Assembly (NCBI GenBank): GCA_002470825.1
Contig: DKOR01000023.1
Span: 2,155 to 66,154, forward strand
Source of the DNA: Thiotrichaceae bacterium UBA7357
GTDB taxonomy: Bacteria; Pseudomonadota; Gammaproteobacteria; Eutrophobiales; Eutrophobiaceae
Direction of reading: 5' to 3'
Length of the DNA stretch: 64,000 nucleotides
Numbering within the stretch: position 1 is the stretch's first letter; each line of letters starts with the position of its first letter. The notes under the pieces are model-generated. The model worked only from the letters and a program-made list of their open reading frames with translations. It searched no databases and had not been told where the DNA came from. Below are positions 56,198 to 64,000 of the stretch, in pieces. The position numbers and the translations under genes were made by a program.

Positions 56198-57117
56198 GGA
56201 GTTCCCCTTTGGAAGATCAATCAGTTACAAACGCAATCGCTGTTAGTTGGCAAGACTACATTGCTCTTTGTAAGCTAAAGGTGGTGTCTCTTATCATTTT
56301 TACAGCTGTCGTTGGTATGTTTTTGGCAACACCGGGTATGGTGCCCTGGGATGCTCTAATTTATGGCACTATTGGCATTGGTCTAGCTGCTTGTTCTGCC
56401 GCGGCTATTAATCATATAGTTGATCATAAAATTGATTCGGTGATGGCCCGAACCAATCGTCGACCACTACCGAAGGGCAAAGTCAGTCTTTTGAATGCTA
56501 TTATTTTTGCTTGGTTTCTAGGAACCATTTCCATGGCTATTTTAGCTTTTTTAGTTAATCCCCTTACCGCTGGATTAACGGCACTTTCGTTGATTGGTTA
56601 CGGTTTTATTTATTCGATGTATCTAAAGAGAGCTACGCCTCAGAATATTGTTATTGGTGGTGCTGCTGGTGCTGCGCCACCTGTGTTAGGCTGGACAGCT
56701 GTGACCGGCACATTAGACCCTAATTCATTATTATTATTTCTTATTATTTTTGCTTGGACGCCACCTCATTTTTGGGCCTTAGCTATTTATCGTCGAGATG
56801 AATATTCTAAAGTTAACATACCCATGCTACCCGTTACTCATGGGGTTGAGTTTACGCGACTACACATATTGTTATATACCATCATATTATTTATAGTAAC
56901 CTTACTACCATATTTAGTTGGTATGTCTGGCGTGTTTTATCTCGTAGGCGCTATTCTTCTTGGTGCTGGATTTCTTTATTATGCTATTCGCATGCAGTTT
57001 GATCATGAAGATCGTTTAGCTATGCGAACTTTTTCTTTTTCTATTATTTATTTGATGTCTATGTTTACTGTCTTATTGATCGATCATTACATTCCCCTAC
57101 TAGCGCTCATGTTATAA
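56194..57117 (+). CDS. ctaB: Protohaem IX farnesyltransferase CtaB (haem O synthase)
   Basis: CtaB attaches farnesyl to haem B to make haem O, which CtaA then oxidises. The 307-residue UbiA-family protein has nine hydrophobic segments and the prenyl-diphosphate binding aspartates in NHIVDHKIDSVMARTNRRPL, with YRRDEYSKVNIPMLPV in the second conserved region. It is the last typical gene of the cox assembly cluster. Confidence 0.96.
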   Translation: MRSSPLEDQSVTNAIAVSWQDYIALCKLKVVSLIIFTAVVGMFLATPGMVPWDALIYGTIGIGLAACSAAAINHIVDHKIDSVMARTNRRPLPKGKVSLLNAIIFAWFLGTISMAILAFLVNPLTAGLTALSLIGYGFIYSMYLKRATPQNIVIGGAAGAAPPVLGWTAVTGTLDPNSLLLFLIIFAWTPPHFWALAIYRRDEYSKVNIPMLPVTHGVEFTRLHILLYTIILFIVTLLPYLVGMSGVFYLVGAILLGAGFLYYAIRMQFDHEDRLAMRTFSFSIIYLMSMFTVLLIDHYIPLLALML

Positions 57118-57240
57118 GTGAATGTTATTTGAACTATAGAGGCCATTGTTTGTTAATGCATGCTATTTTGAAAAGATTATTTGAAAGGTCAGACGATAAT
57201 AGTCTATCTAGAATATACAGTTATTTTCGGAGGGGTTAAC

Positions 57241-57762
57241 ATGCGACGTAGACGATTTATTACGCAATTTAGTGGTCTCGCAGGCGGTCTCATGCTGTCA
57301 GGGACTAACCTTTTGGCACACCCTATTGATAATAATATTGATTTGAGTCACCTGAAAAAAAGCGATGATAAGTGGAAAAAGCTAGTATCGGATAAAGAGT
57401 TCGATATTCTATTTGACGAAGCTACCGAGCCTCCTGGTTCAAGCGAATTAAATCACATAAAAGAAGATGGTACTTTTATATGTACTGCTTGTTATCTCCC
57501 ATTGTTTGAATTTGAAAAAAAGTATGAGAGTGGTACTGGCTGGCCTAGTTTTTATGATGTTATTGCGGGACGTATAGGTACTAAGCTTGACATTAAATTG
57601 ATTTGGCCGCGAAAAGAATATCATTGTATTCGTTGCGGTGGGCATCAAGGCCATGTCTTTAGCGATGGACCGATCAACACCACCGGATTACGTTATTGTA
57701 ATAATGGTCTAGCATTAAAATTTATTCCAGTCGGTAGAGTATTACCAGAGCTACGAGGCTAA
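57241..57762 (+). CDS. msrB: Peptide-methionine (R)-S-oxide reductase with Tat signal
   Basis: MsrB reduces methionine R-sulfoxide in proteins. The start at 57241 gives a twin-arginine signal: MRRRRFITQFSGLAGGLMLS, followed by a leader ending near LLAHP. A GAGGGG ribosome binding site is nine bases upstream, so the in-frame start at 57181 is rejected. The MsrB core shows zinc ligands CTAC and CIRC, GTGWPSF, GHQGHVFSDGP and the catalytic cysteine in RYCNNG. TatABC is encoded at 24-25 kb. The enzyme is predicted to be periplasmic. Confidence 0.93.
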   Translation: MRRRRFITQFSGLAGGLMLSGTNLLAHPIDNNIDLSHLKKSDDKWKKLVSDKEFDILFDEATEPPGSSELNHIKEDGTFICTACYLPLFEFEKKYESGTGWPSFYDVIAGRIGTKLDIKLIWPRKEYHCIRCGGHQGHVFSDGPINTTGLRYCNNGLALKFIPVGRVLPELRG

Positions 57763-57764
57763 CT

Positions 57765-58349
57765 ATGTTTCGAATTATTCTAGGCGTTTTGTTATGTAGC
57801 ATGTGTTTATCTTCGTTTGCTAAAAATAATCTTGCCATTTTTGCGGGAGGTTGTTTTTGGTGCATGGAGGGCCCCTTCGACAAGCTCGATGGAGTTATCA
57901 GTTCAACGTCTGGCTATACTGGAGGGCATACTGAAAATCCAACATATGAAAGTAGTTCAACAGGCACGACAGGGCATTATGAAGCAGTTCAAATTGAGTA
58001 TGACTCAACAATAGTAAGCTATGAAGAATTATTGGATGTTTATTGGAAAAATATTGATCCATTTGATGCACATGGACAATTTTGTGATAAAGGGTCACAT
58101 TACCGTGCAGCAATATTTATAATGAACGAGGAGGAAAAAAGATTAGCGTTTAAAAGTAGAGAGACGTTACAAGATAAATTAAAGAATAAGATTGTAACAG
58201 AAATTCTGTCAGCTAAGCAGTTCTATGCTGCAGAAGATTATCATCAGGATTATTACAAAAAGAATCCAATACGCTATAAATACTACCGCTACGGATGTAA
58301 TAGAGACAAAAGATTGAAACAAATAGAAGAATTAGTCAAGTCAAAATAA
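57765..58349 (+). CDS. msrA: Peptide-methionine (S)-S-oxide reductase with signal peptide
   Basis: MsrA reduces methionine S-sulfoxide. The 194-residue protein has an N-terminal signal-like segment (about residues 1-19) and the catalytic site FAGGCFWCMEGPF, with SGYTGGHTENPTYE and YHQDYYKKNP. It lies two bases after msrB. The pair therefore looks exported, repairing oxidised periplasmic proteins. They could protect the oxidase and its copper-carrying assembly proteins. Confidence 0.94.
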   Translation: MFRIILGVLLCSMCLSSFAKNNLAIFAGGCFWCMEGPFDKLDGVISSTSGYTGGHTENPTYESSSTGTTGHYEAVQIEYDSTIVSYEELLDVYWKNIDPFDAHGQFCDKGSHYRAAIFIMNEEEKRLAFKSRETLQDKLKNKIVTEILSAKQFYAAEDYHQDYYKKNPIRYKYYRYGCNRDKRLKQIEELVKSK

Positions 58350-58367
58350 TTATTCAACGCAGATCGT

Positions 58368-58980
58368 TTAACAGTTATAGTTAAGTATCTGACCTTTAGG
58401 TTTATTTGTAAAATAGTTTGTTTGGACTGGTTGTGATTGATTATGACTATAGCCTAGTTTCACCATCATTTTACTAAAAAAGTAAGCTGTCCTTGACTTC
58501 GATTGGCGATGATTACGTTACGATTTATTTTAGAATATTAATTTACAATTTTAGATAATGCGACTTGCATGCCCATCATTCATATAATGAATAGTTATCT
58601 ATGATAAGAATAAGCTCACTTAGTGCACTAAGACCATCAGACCAATTAGTTTGAACGAGAGGTATTGCTTTGTCTTCAATTAAGGCAACATCCTTTTTAA
58701 GAAAACTTTCTACTTCTGGATGATAGTCTGTCGCAGTAATATTAACATTAAACTAATGAGTTCTATGCCACAGCCAACTCCTAGAATAAGTTTGTTTTTG
58801 GTAACGTAGTCAAACATGCAGTGAGCTGATGCTTCGCTAAAAGGCCAAACAATCACTACTTTGCTGAAGAAATGTCGAGATTTTAACAATATCACCAACA
58901 TCAAGAAATTCTTGTTTACCGAGTAAGGTTCTTCTATGGACATTTATTATACTCAGTTGTTTAATAACTGATACCAATCT
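58368..58980 (-). pseudogene. Decayed class I methyltransferase (several frameshifts)
   Basis: Reading on the minus strand, fragments of one methyltransferase appear in different frames in the correct order: an N-terminal RRTLLGKQEFLDVGD, then VVIVWPFSEASAHCMFDYV and NKLILGVGCGIELISLM (SAM loop), then ITATDYHPEVESFLKKD with NWSDG, and at the end MMVKLGYSHN then KGQILNYNC before TAA at 58368-58370. At least three frame changes are needed, so the gene is dead. The family is a broad protein or small-molecule methyltransferase group. I set the upstream limit only approximately. Confidence 0.75.
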
Positions 58981-59095
58981 CAGACATATGTATTTACTAG
59001 TATAGAAACCAAGCAATCATTAAATCCATTACATCCAACTCGTACTCTATATTAATCAGTAAGTAGATTATCGTAATATATTTTTTTATTGAGTT

Positions 59096-59563
59096 TTATT
59101 GGTGAAGCCAGCTTTCAAACATAGCTGCTTGTCCATAATAAGCTCCTGAATCATCGATAATATTCCAGATAATTGCACCCTGTATTAAAAAACGTCTGCC
59201 ACTAGAGGAGAGTCTTATGCCGGAATAATTATCTAAAAAACCATCTTTTGCTACTTGTTGTATTAATTTTTCTCGTTCTACTTGATTTATTATTTCTACA
59301 GACTCCTTCGAAGGCATTTTGATAAAGCTCTTCCAATCAAGTTCAAAAAGATCGAGTGCCATTTCATTCCCGAAGTTAAAGATAGCGGTGTCTTCGAGAC
59401 CATGTGAAACAACAACAAAAGGTGCATTGTATAAAGTTAAAATAAAATCATTATCATTTTTTTGAGTAGGTATAAGCTGCTTCCCGGTCCAGTATAAATA
59501 ACTGGAACAGAGAAGTTGGCCATGTTTAATATAAACATCTGTAGAGAGCTCATGATGAATCAT
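59096..59563 (-). CDS. MEKHLA domain protein
   Basis: A 155-residue protein that is essentially one MEKHLA domain, a PAS-like fold named from plant transcription factors. Matching stretches are FVVVSHGLEDTAIFNFGN, MALDLFELDWKSF, GFLDNYSGIRLSSSGRRF and AIIWNIIDDSG. Bacterial single-domain members have no settled function; a small-ligand or redox sensor is possible. Flanking gaps are long and AT-rich. Confidence 0.8.
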   Translation of the reverse strand: MIHHELSTDVYIKHGQLLCSSYLYWTGKQLIPTQKNDNDFILTLYNAPFVVVSHGLEDTAIFNFGNEMALDLFELDWKSFIKMPSKESVEIINQVEREKLIQQVAKDGFLDNYSGIRLSSSGRRFLIQGAIIWNIIDDSGAYYGQAAMFESWLHQ

Positions 59564-59815
59564 TTTAGCATTTCATCTTGCTGAGCTGAGTTTGATACTT
59601 AAATTAAAAAAAGTTTTCCTTTTAAGTATAGGCATCCACTTTTTAGATATAGTTAAAAAAGTTCATTAGTTTATTTCAACACGACGCCAATGATCATTAT
59701 ATGAGATTAGTATTCTATTAATCATCCTGATGTTTATTTGACTAGCTACTCAGCGATTGCTACAGGTTTTTATGAGTAAAAAAAGAAGTTTGCTAAATAA
59801 TTTTTATATTAAATC

Positions 59816-60463
59816 TTAACCTGTAATAACTGAATCAAATGTTTCTTTATATGAGCCATGCATCTTCGTGTAAAAAGGCAAGTCTGTTAGTTTGCTAGCC
59901 CATTTGGCAACATTTGGATAATCAGAAATATCAATATCGATAACCTCAAACGGGTCAACGGTGGCAAGCAGAGCAATATCAGCTATCGTCATGTTATCAT
60001 CAACGAGGTAAGGGGTTGTTCCTAATTGTTTCTCGATAATAGTCATAAAACGTTTTAAAAAAACATACCCCTCTTCCATGGATTTTTTATCGGCCTCTGC
60101 ATTGATTAGACCAGCAACAATTTTATTAAAAAATACTTTTATTAAACTATTGTTAAGATGTGCATTGATGAAATCTAACCATTTATCAACATGTGCTTGT
60201 TTAATAATGTCTTTAGGATAAAAGTCAGACTCATGCTTACGGCAAAGATATTTCATAATGGCATTGCTTTCAAATAAATAAAAACCATCATCATCAATTG
60301 CTGGGATCTTTCCCGATGGGTTAATCTTTAGGTATACATCAGTTTGAGTTTCGCCGACAAGTGGGTTTATTATTATGAATTCGTGATTCAAACCAATTGC
60401 ATTCAAACACATTCGTACTCTATTTGTTGGAAAAGACAAACCCATTCCGTATACTTTAATCAC
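59816..60463 (-). CDS. Glutathione S-transferase family protein
   Basis: A 215-residue GST: the thioredoxin-like N-terminal domain has VYGMGLSFPTNRVRMCLNAI, with the serine/cysteine region near residue 10, NPSGKIPAIDDDG carrying the cis-proline and ESNAIMKYLCRKH the glutathione-contacting residues. The C-terminal helical domain has the NVDD-like MTIADIALLATVDPF N-capping box. Substrate is unknown. Detoxification of electrophiles is the usual role. Confidence 0.88.
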   Translation of the reverse strand: MIKVYGMGLSFPTNRVRMCLNAIGLNHEFIIINPLVGETQTDVYLKINPSGKIPAIDDDGFYLFESNAIMKYLCRKHESDFYPKDIIKQAHVDKWLDFINAHLNNSLIKVFFNKIVAGLINAEADKKSMEEGYVFLKRFMTIIEKQLGTTPYLVDDNMTIADIALLATVDPFEVIDIDISDYPNVAKWASKLTDLPFYTKMHGSYKETFDSVITG

Positions 60464-60721
60464 TACATTTTTCCTTAGTTTTTATTAATATGTTTTTATA
60501 AGGTTTATAGTAGTATTAATCATTTATAAAATAAAGACACTCTAGAAATATAGTATTCACACAGTCACTAGGACATGGATTTAGTTATCTCTGCCCACTT
60601 TTTATTCAAGATTAAAACTTCATAGGTGCGTTGGAGAATCTATTTAATATTACTTTTCTCATAATTTATTTTGTTTCAGCTATATGTTACAAATACATAA
60701 TTCTTTATAAAGACGGTAACA

Positions 60722-61171
60722 TCACCCATGCATACCGTCTCGCCACACATTTTCTGGTTTTTCTATAGGTTCTATATCAAGATTTACAACAATAGCTTGT
60801 TGTCCGCTACGCATTAAAACACATTCCAGAGAAGTGTCGTTTCCAGCATTAATCTCCTGATGCGGCACATATGGTGGGACATAAATAAAATCACCAGGTC
60901 CAGCTTCCGCTGTATATTCTAGCTTTTCACCCCAACGCATGCGGGCTAAACCAGTAATGACATAAATAACACTTTCTACTTCCCCATGGTGATGCGCGCC
61001 AGTCTTCGTGTTAGGTGAAATAGATACGGTTCCTGCCCATATTTTTGAAGCGCCAACTGTTGCAGCGCTTATTGCTTCAGACCGTTTCATACCTGTTGTC
61101 TGAGCTGTATCCGAACTTAATTCACCCGCCCGTACGACACGCACCCCATCAGTTCGCCAATTAGTTGACAT
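60722..61171 (-). CDS. Cupin-domain protein
   Basis: A 149-residue single-cupin protein. The first metal motif is GAHHHGEVESVIYVITGLA, with three consecutive histidines and a glutamate, and the second is GDFIYVPPYVPHQEIN, with the last histidine ligand. The domain fills most of the protein, preceded by a 35-residue N-terminal region. The metal and substrate are unknown; it may be a small dioxygenase, isomerase or binding protein. Confidence 0.85.
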   Translation of the reverse strand: MSTNWRTDGVRVVRAGELSSDTAQTTGMKRSEAISAATVGASKIWAGTVSISPNTKTGAHHHGEVESVIYVITGLARMRWGEKLEYTAEAGPGDFIYVPPYVPHQEINAGNDTSLECVLMRSGQQAIVVNLDIEPIEKPENVWRDGMHG

Positions 61172-61222
61172 AATTTATCTCCAATAACTGACACCTATAT
61201 GAGTGTGATGAAAGTTTAATAT

Positions 61223-61369
61223 TTAATGACAGTGAATTCGTCCGGACTTAAAGTCTTTGTAACAAGCATGATCATTTGTATCACCCGAGTGTGAGAAGAC
61301 TACAGGGTTTATTCCGATGACGAATAATAAAATAATGAGAAATTTATTTAAAAGTATTTTCTTTGCCAT
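61223..61369 (-). CDS. Tiny secreted His/Cys-rich peptide (YHYH-like motif)
   Basis: Read by hand: 48 residues. The first 26 are a signal peptide (MAKKILLNKFLIILLFVIGI, cleavage probably near FS-H). The mature part is HSGDTNDHACYKDFKSGRIHCH, which resembles small secreted peptides ending HSGG...GCH..(K/R)TGEYHCH. Two cysteines and four histidines suggest metal binding. It lies 51 bases after the cupin gene start. No strong ribosome binding site is seen, so expression is unproven. Confidence 0.55.
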   Translation of the reverse strand: MAKKILLNKFLIILLFVIGINPVVFSHSGDTNDHACYKDFKSGRIHCH

Positions 61370-62199
61370 ATTAAAATAATCACCTATATAATTAATTATT
61401 TAGATTCTAACTTCGCTTTGATAATACAATGCTAGCACATAATTCATCAGCAAATTATAAGTAGGCAGTTTTTAATATTCATCATAAATGGTCCGAGAAA
61501 GTTATAGTTTTTAACATTCTGAGCCTTACTTCTTGATAAATTAAAAAATCTTCTTTCGACGAGCCTCCGGATGAATATAATTATATTATGAAATAATTTA
61601 GCTATAGTATTATATGGATGCTATATATTTAAAATACCTGACAACATAATGACAGTTTTATTGCTTTTGACGATGACGCTTTAAACCAATTTATCGTTTA
61701 CAGAATTCGTAAACCCCATATTACAAAACTGAGTTTATTCAGAAACATACCAAGAGTCAAAGTTAAGCTCACTCACTATCAACGCCGTTAATATAGTGTC
61801 TAAACTATCTCTAGTTATGAAAATGAAATTCGCTATATTATCCAAACAAGAAATTTTTCTCTGTGTTCTAGCAATTAATATATGCACTTAATTTATTGAT
61901 GAAACAAAATTCTTCATATTAGGAGCAATTGAAATTATGTTCTTATTAAGATAAAAAAACAGCTTGGTAGATTAAACATTATCTTTACGTTAACTAACAG
62001 ATGTTACTGATATTAAGATTAAGAATATTAAATTAATACAGTATTTTGTATATAAATTTAATACTCAGTTGCTACATTCCGGTTAAATAAATATTCTATG
62101 CGGTTTTTTCTCTCACTTTTAGAGTTGAGTAGTGTGTCAAAAAAGCGTTCCTAAATTAAGCTAGTTGCCTATTTAATAGTTTTCTTTGAAGATATTATT
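61370..62199. other. 830-base AT-rich gap before rpoH, no confident gene
   Basis: No gene is supported. One plus-strand frame (61642-61791) stays open for 50 codons without an ATG and has a protein-like composition (for example NQFIVYRIRKPHITKL), and may be a remnant. A 14-base AT palindrome lies near 61571-61590. Otherwise I see only AT-rich sequence. Confidence 0.4.
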
Positions 62200-63051
62200 T
62201 TAATCAGTGATTGTCTCGCGCAATATTTTCATTGCATTTCTTTCTATCTGTCGGATCCTTTCTGCAGAAACACCATGGACGGCTGCAAGTTCTTGCAAAG
62301 TAGTTTTATTTTCAGTCAACCAACGTTTAACTATGATATCTTTGCTACGATCATCTAGCAAAGCGAGTGCCTTATGTAATGAAGCTTGACTCTCATAGTC
62401 AAGTTGTGCAGTTTCTATCAATTCTTCAGGACCTGCTGTTTTATTCTCGAGGAAGTAAGATGGTGAAAAACTTGAATCTTCGTCATCATCGCTATCAAGG
62501 CCATCGAAGGACGCATCATAGTTACCCATGCGTTTTTCCATTTCTGTGACGTCACTAGGCCTGACGCCGAGAGTCTCAGCTACTTCATTGACTTCATTTT
62601 GATTTAACCAGCCGAGACGTTTTTTGGATGAGCGCAGATTAAAAAATAATTTACGTTGTGCTTTAGTTGTTGCGACTTTAACGATACGCCAGTTTTTAAG
62701 AATAAATTCATGCATCTCTGCGCGAATCCAATGTACAGCGAAAGAAACAAGTCGTACACCTATATCTGGGTTGAATCTTTTGACGGCTTTCATCAAACCA
62801 ACGTTACCTTCTTGAATCAAATCGGCTTGTTGTAAACCGTAGCCGCTATAACCTCGTGCAATTTTTACTACGAAGCGCAGATGCGACATCACTAAATGAC
62901 GTGCAGCTTCAATATCATCATCTTCTCGAAGACGCTTGGCAAAGAGCCGTTCTTCTTCTAAAGATAAGATTGGCACTTGATTGACTGATGAAATATAACT
63001 TTCAATCGATCCGGCCGGTAATGCAAGTTTTAAGTTTGTTAATTGATACAT
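62200..63051 (-). CDS. rpoH: Heat-shock sigma factor RpoH (sigma 32)
   Basis: RpoH directs transcription of heat-shock genes. The protein from the ATG at 63051 (MYQLTNLKLALP) is 283 residues, the family length; an in-frame ATG at 63126 is rejected because the family begins at the conserved ALPxGSIESYI. Region 2 has LVMSHLRFVVKIAR and DLIQEGNVGLMKAV, with VRLVSFAVHWIRAEMHEF, the RpoH box (QRKLFFNL) follows, and region 4 has VHGVSAERIRQIERNAM. It lies downstream of ftsX. Confidence 0.96.
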   Translation of the reverse strand: MYQLTNLKLALPAGSIESYISSVNQVPILSLEEERLFAKRLREDDDIEAARHLVMSHLRFVVKIARGYSGYGLQQADLIQEGNVGLMKAVKRFNPDIGVRLVSFAVHWIRAEMHEFILKNWRIVKVATTKAQRKLFFNLRSSKKRLGWLNQNEVNEVAETLGVRPSDVTEMEKRMGNYDASFDGLDSDDDEDSSFSPSYFLENKTAGPEELIETAQLDYESQASLHKALALLDDRSKDIIVKRWLTENKTTLQELAAVHGVSAERIRQIERNAMKILRETITD

Positions 63052-63182
63052 CGGACTTTTCCCGCTATTTTTAAGGATAATTTTAGCACTCCGGAACATA
63101 GAGTGCCAATTTTTAAAAAAATTCAATTTAATCAGGTTCGTAGAGTACTGATTATTAGAGCATGATGCCTTTTAAAAGAGTT

Positions 63183-64000
63183 CTAGATGGGTTCAATTGC
63201 CCGTAAATGACGTTTCACAGCTATCCAAGAGCCAAACAAACCGAGAACGATTCCACTAGCAAGTAGGATTAGCGAGTTACCCAAACTAAGGCCTATTAAC
63301 TGAAAGTCACTATTATAAAGTCTGGCGAGTTTGTTAACCGGGCCACCAAGCATTTGCACAGATATTATGACCAACAGCCAAGCGATGATACTACTAGAGA
63401 CGCCGTACCAAAATCCGCTATAGAGGAATGGGCGTTGTATAAATCTATCTGTCCCACCAAAAAGTTTAGTGATCTCAATCTCTGACCGACGATTATCAAT
63501 TAAAAGTCTAATAGTATTGCCGACAATAAGTAATACCGCGATTGCTAGAAATGTTGAAAGAACTACAATTAGACGATTAACGATATCTAGTAAATAAAGT
63601 AAGCGTTTCAACCAACGCCTATCGTATTGCACGCTATCGGTTTCTGGCATGGCCTCCAGTTCTTTTATCAATTTCTCGGTTCTTGCTTCATCAATATTTT
63701 CGTAATTTGGCGTAACAAGAACAACGTTTGGTAACGGGTTTTCATCGAGTGAATTGAGTGCATCAGCAAAGCCCGATAGCTTTTGATATTCAACTAGCGC
63801 ATCAGCCCGCTTTATCAAGTGGGTTTCACTGATGTTATTATTATTGGCTAAGATGTTGGCAAATTCTGCCGCACGTGACTCATCAATATCTGTTTGTAAA
63901 AATACTGTGATCTGAACAGAGTCATCCCAACTTGATGAGACGTATCGTATATTATCGAGTAATAAATAAAAGTTGGCAGGTAAGGCTAGCGATATGCCAA
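63183..64000 (-). CDS. ftsX: Cell-division protein FtsX (partial, cut by right edge)
   Basis: FtsX is the membrane half of the FtsEX complex that activates septal peptidoglycan hydrolases. The visible 271 residues lack the N-terminus and first residues before GISLALPANFYLLLDN; the frame is open to the edge. The periplasmic loop is followed by membrane segments including RLIVVLSTFLAIAVLLIVG and IIAWLLVIISVQMLGG, and ends in RHLRAIEPI. The order ftsX-rpoH is classical for gammaproteobacteria, with ftsE and ftsY expected beyond the edge. Confidence 0.94.
   Translation of the reverse strand, partial: GISLALPANFYLLLDNIRYVSSSWDDSVQITVFLQTDIDESRAAEFANILANNNNISETHLIKRADALVEYQKLSGFADALNSLDENPLPNVVLVTPNYENIDEARTEKLIKELEAMPETDSVQYDRRWLKRLLYLLDIVNRLIVVLSTFLAIAVLLIVGNTIRLLIDNRRSEIEITKLFGGTDRFIQRPFLYSGFWYGVSSSIIAWLLVIISVQMLGGPVNKLARLYNSDFQLIGLSLGNSLILLASGIVLGLFGSWIAVKRHLRAIEPI

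Noticed and set aside
58710..58943. 77-residue minus-strand ORF as an intact small gene
   Set aside because: It is only the middle part of the frameshifted methyltransferase; its neighbours in other frames continue the same family.
1..64000. tRNA, rRNA, CRISPR and insertion sequence
   Set aside because: I searched by eye for cloverleaf signatures, regularly spaced repeats and transposase motifs and found none; a covariance scan would be needed for certainty.

Overview
The window is a 64 kb stretch of an AT-rich chromosome from a gammaproteobacterium. This rests on several recognisable gene orders: rpmH-rnpA-yidD-yidC-mnmE diverging from dnaA-dnaN-recF-gyrB, a bioBFHCD operon, a dsbD-aroQ-accBC-prmA run, thrB/DUF2782 next to polA, a coxBA-ctaG-coxC-DUF2909-SURF1-ctaAB cluster like that of Pseudomonas, and an ftsX-rpoH pair. 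Haem-copper oxidase assembly genes and oxygen-dependent coproporphyrinogen oxidase point to aerobic respiration. I cannot name the species. Most of the window is ordinary chromosomal housekeeping. I see no phage, insertion sequence, CRISPR array, rRNA or tRNA.

Layout. 0-7.1 kb (minus strand): a tightly packed run of cutA, dsbD, a TlpA-like thioredoxin, aroQ, accB, accC, prmA and a zinc-ribbon/DUF3426 protein cut by the left edge; many of these genes overlap by 1-4 bases. 7.2-10 kb: fxsA, a DjlA-like co-chaperone, a methyltransferase and sixA. 10.6-25.4 kb: deaD, then histidine genes in two blocks (hisB-hisH on minus, hisA-F-I-E on plus) around hemF, rpiA, ilvA, thrB, a DUF2782 gene and polA, ending with tatABC. 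25.5-33.5 kb: a rhodanese, ilvE and a zf-CHCC protein, then a lower-GC envelope-sugar block (ELM1-family protein, methyltransferase, GT4, two GT9 enzymes, a GT-A-like enzyme). 33.7-43.8 kb: the dnaA/oriC-type locus. 44.2-48.7 kb: biotin operon behind a predicted BirA operator. 49-57.1 kb: aa3-type cytochrome c oxidase structural and assembly genes, followed by periplasmic methionine-sulfoxide reductases. 58.3-62.2 kb: a sparse region with a decayed methyltransferase pseudogene, a MEKHLA protein, a GST, a cupin and a tiny secreted peptide. 62.2-64 kb: rpoH and ftsX (cut by the right edge).

Links between genes. BirA-type control of biotin synthesis connects to accB, which carries the biotinylated lysine of acetyl-CoA carboxylase. 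TatABC is available to export the MsrB precursor, which has a twin-arginine signal. CtaG, SURF1, CtaA and CtaB mature the CoxBAC oxidase; no classical SCO copper chaperone is present here, but a membrane-anchored protein with a CxxxC motif sits in the cluster. DsbD and the TlpA-like protein form a periplasmic thiol-reducing pair.

Genes read by hand because they are short, partial or broken: the partial zinc-ribbon gene at the left edge, rpmH, the 40-residue gene between coxA and ctaG, the 48-residue secreted peptide at 61.2-61.4 kb, the methyltransferase pseudogene at 58.4-59.0 kb and the upstream continuation of ftsX to the right edge. I found no clearly new multi-gene system. The most interesting leads are the small cox-cluster proteins, the oriC-proximal palindromes, the BirA operator and the decaying region near 58-62 kb.
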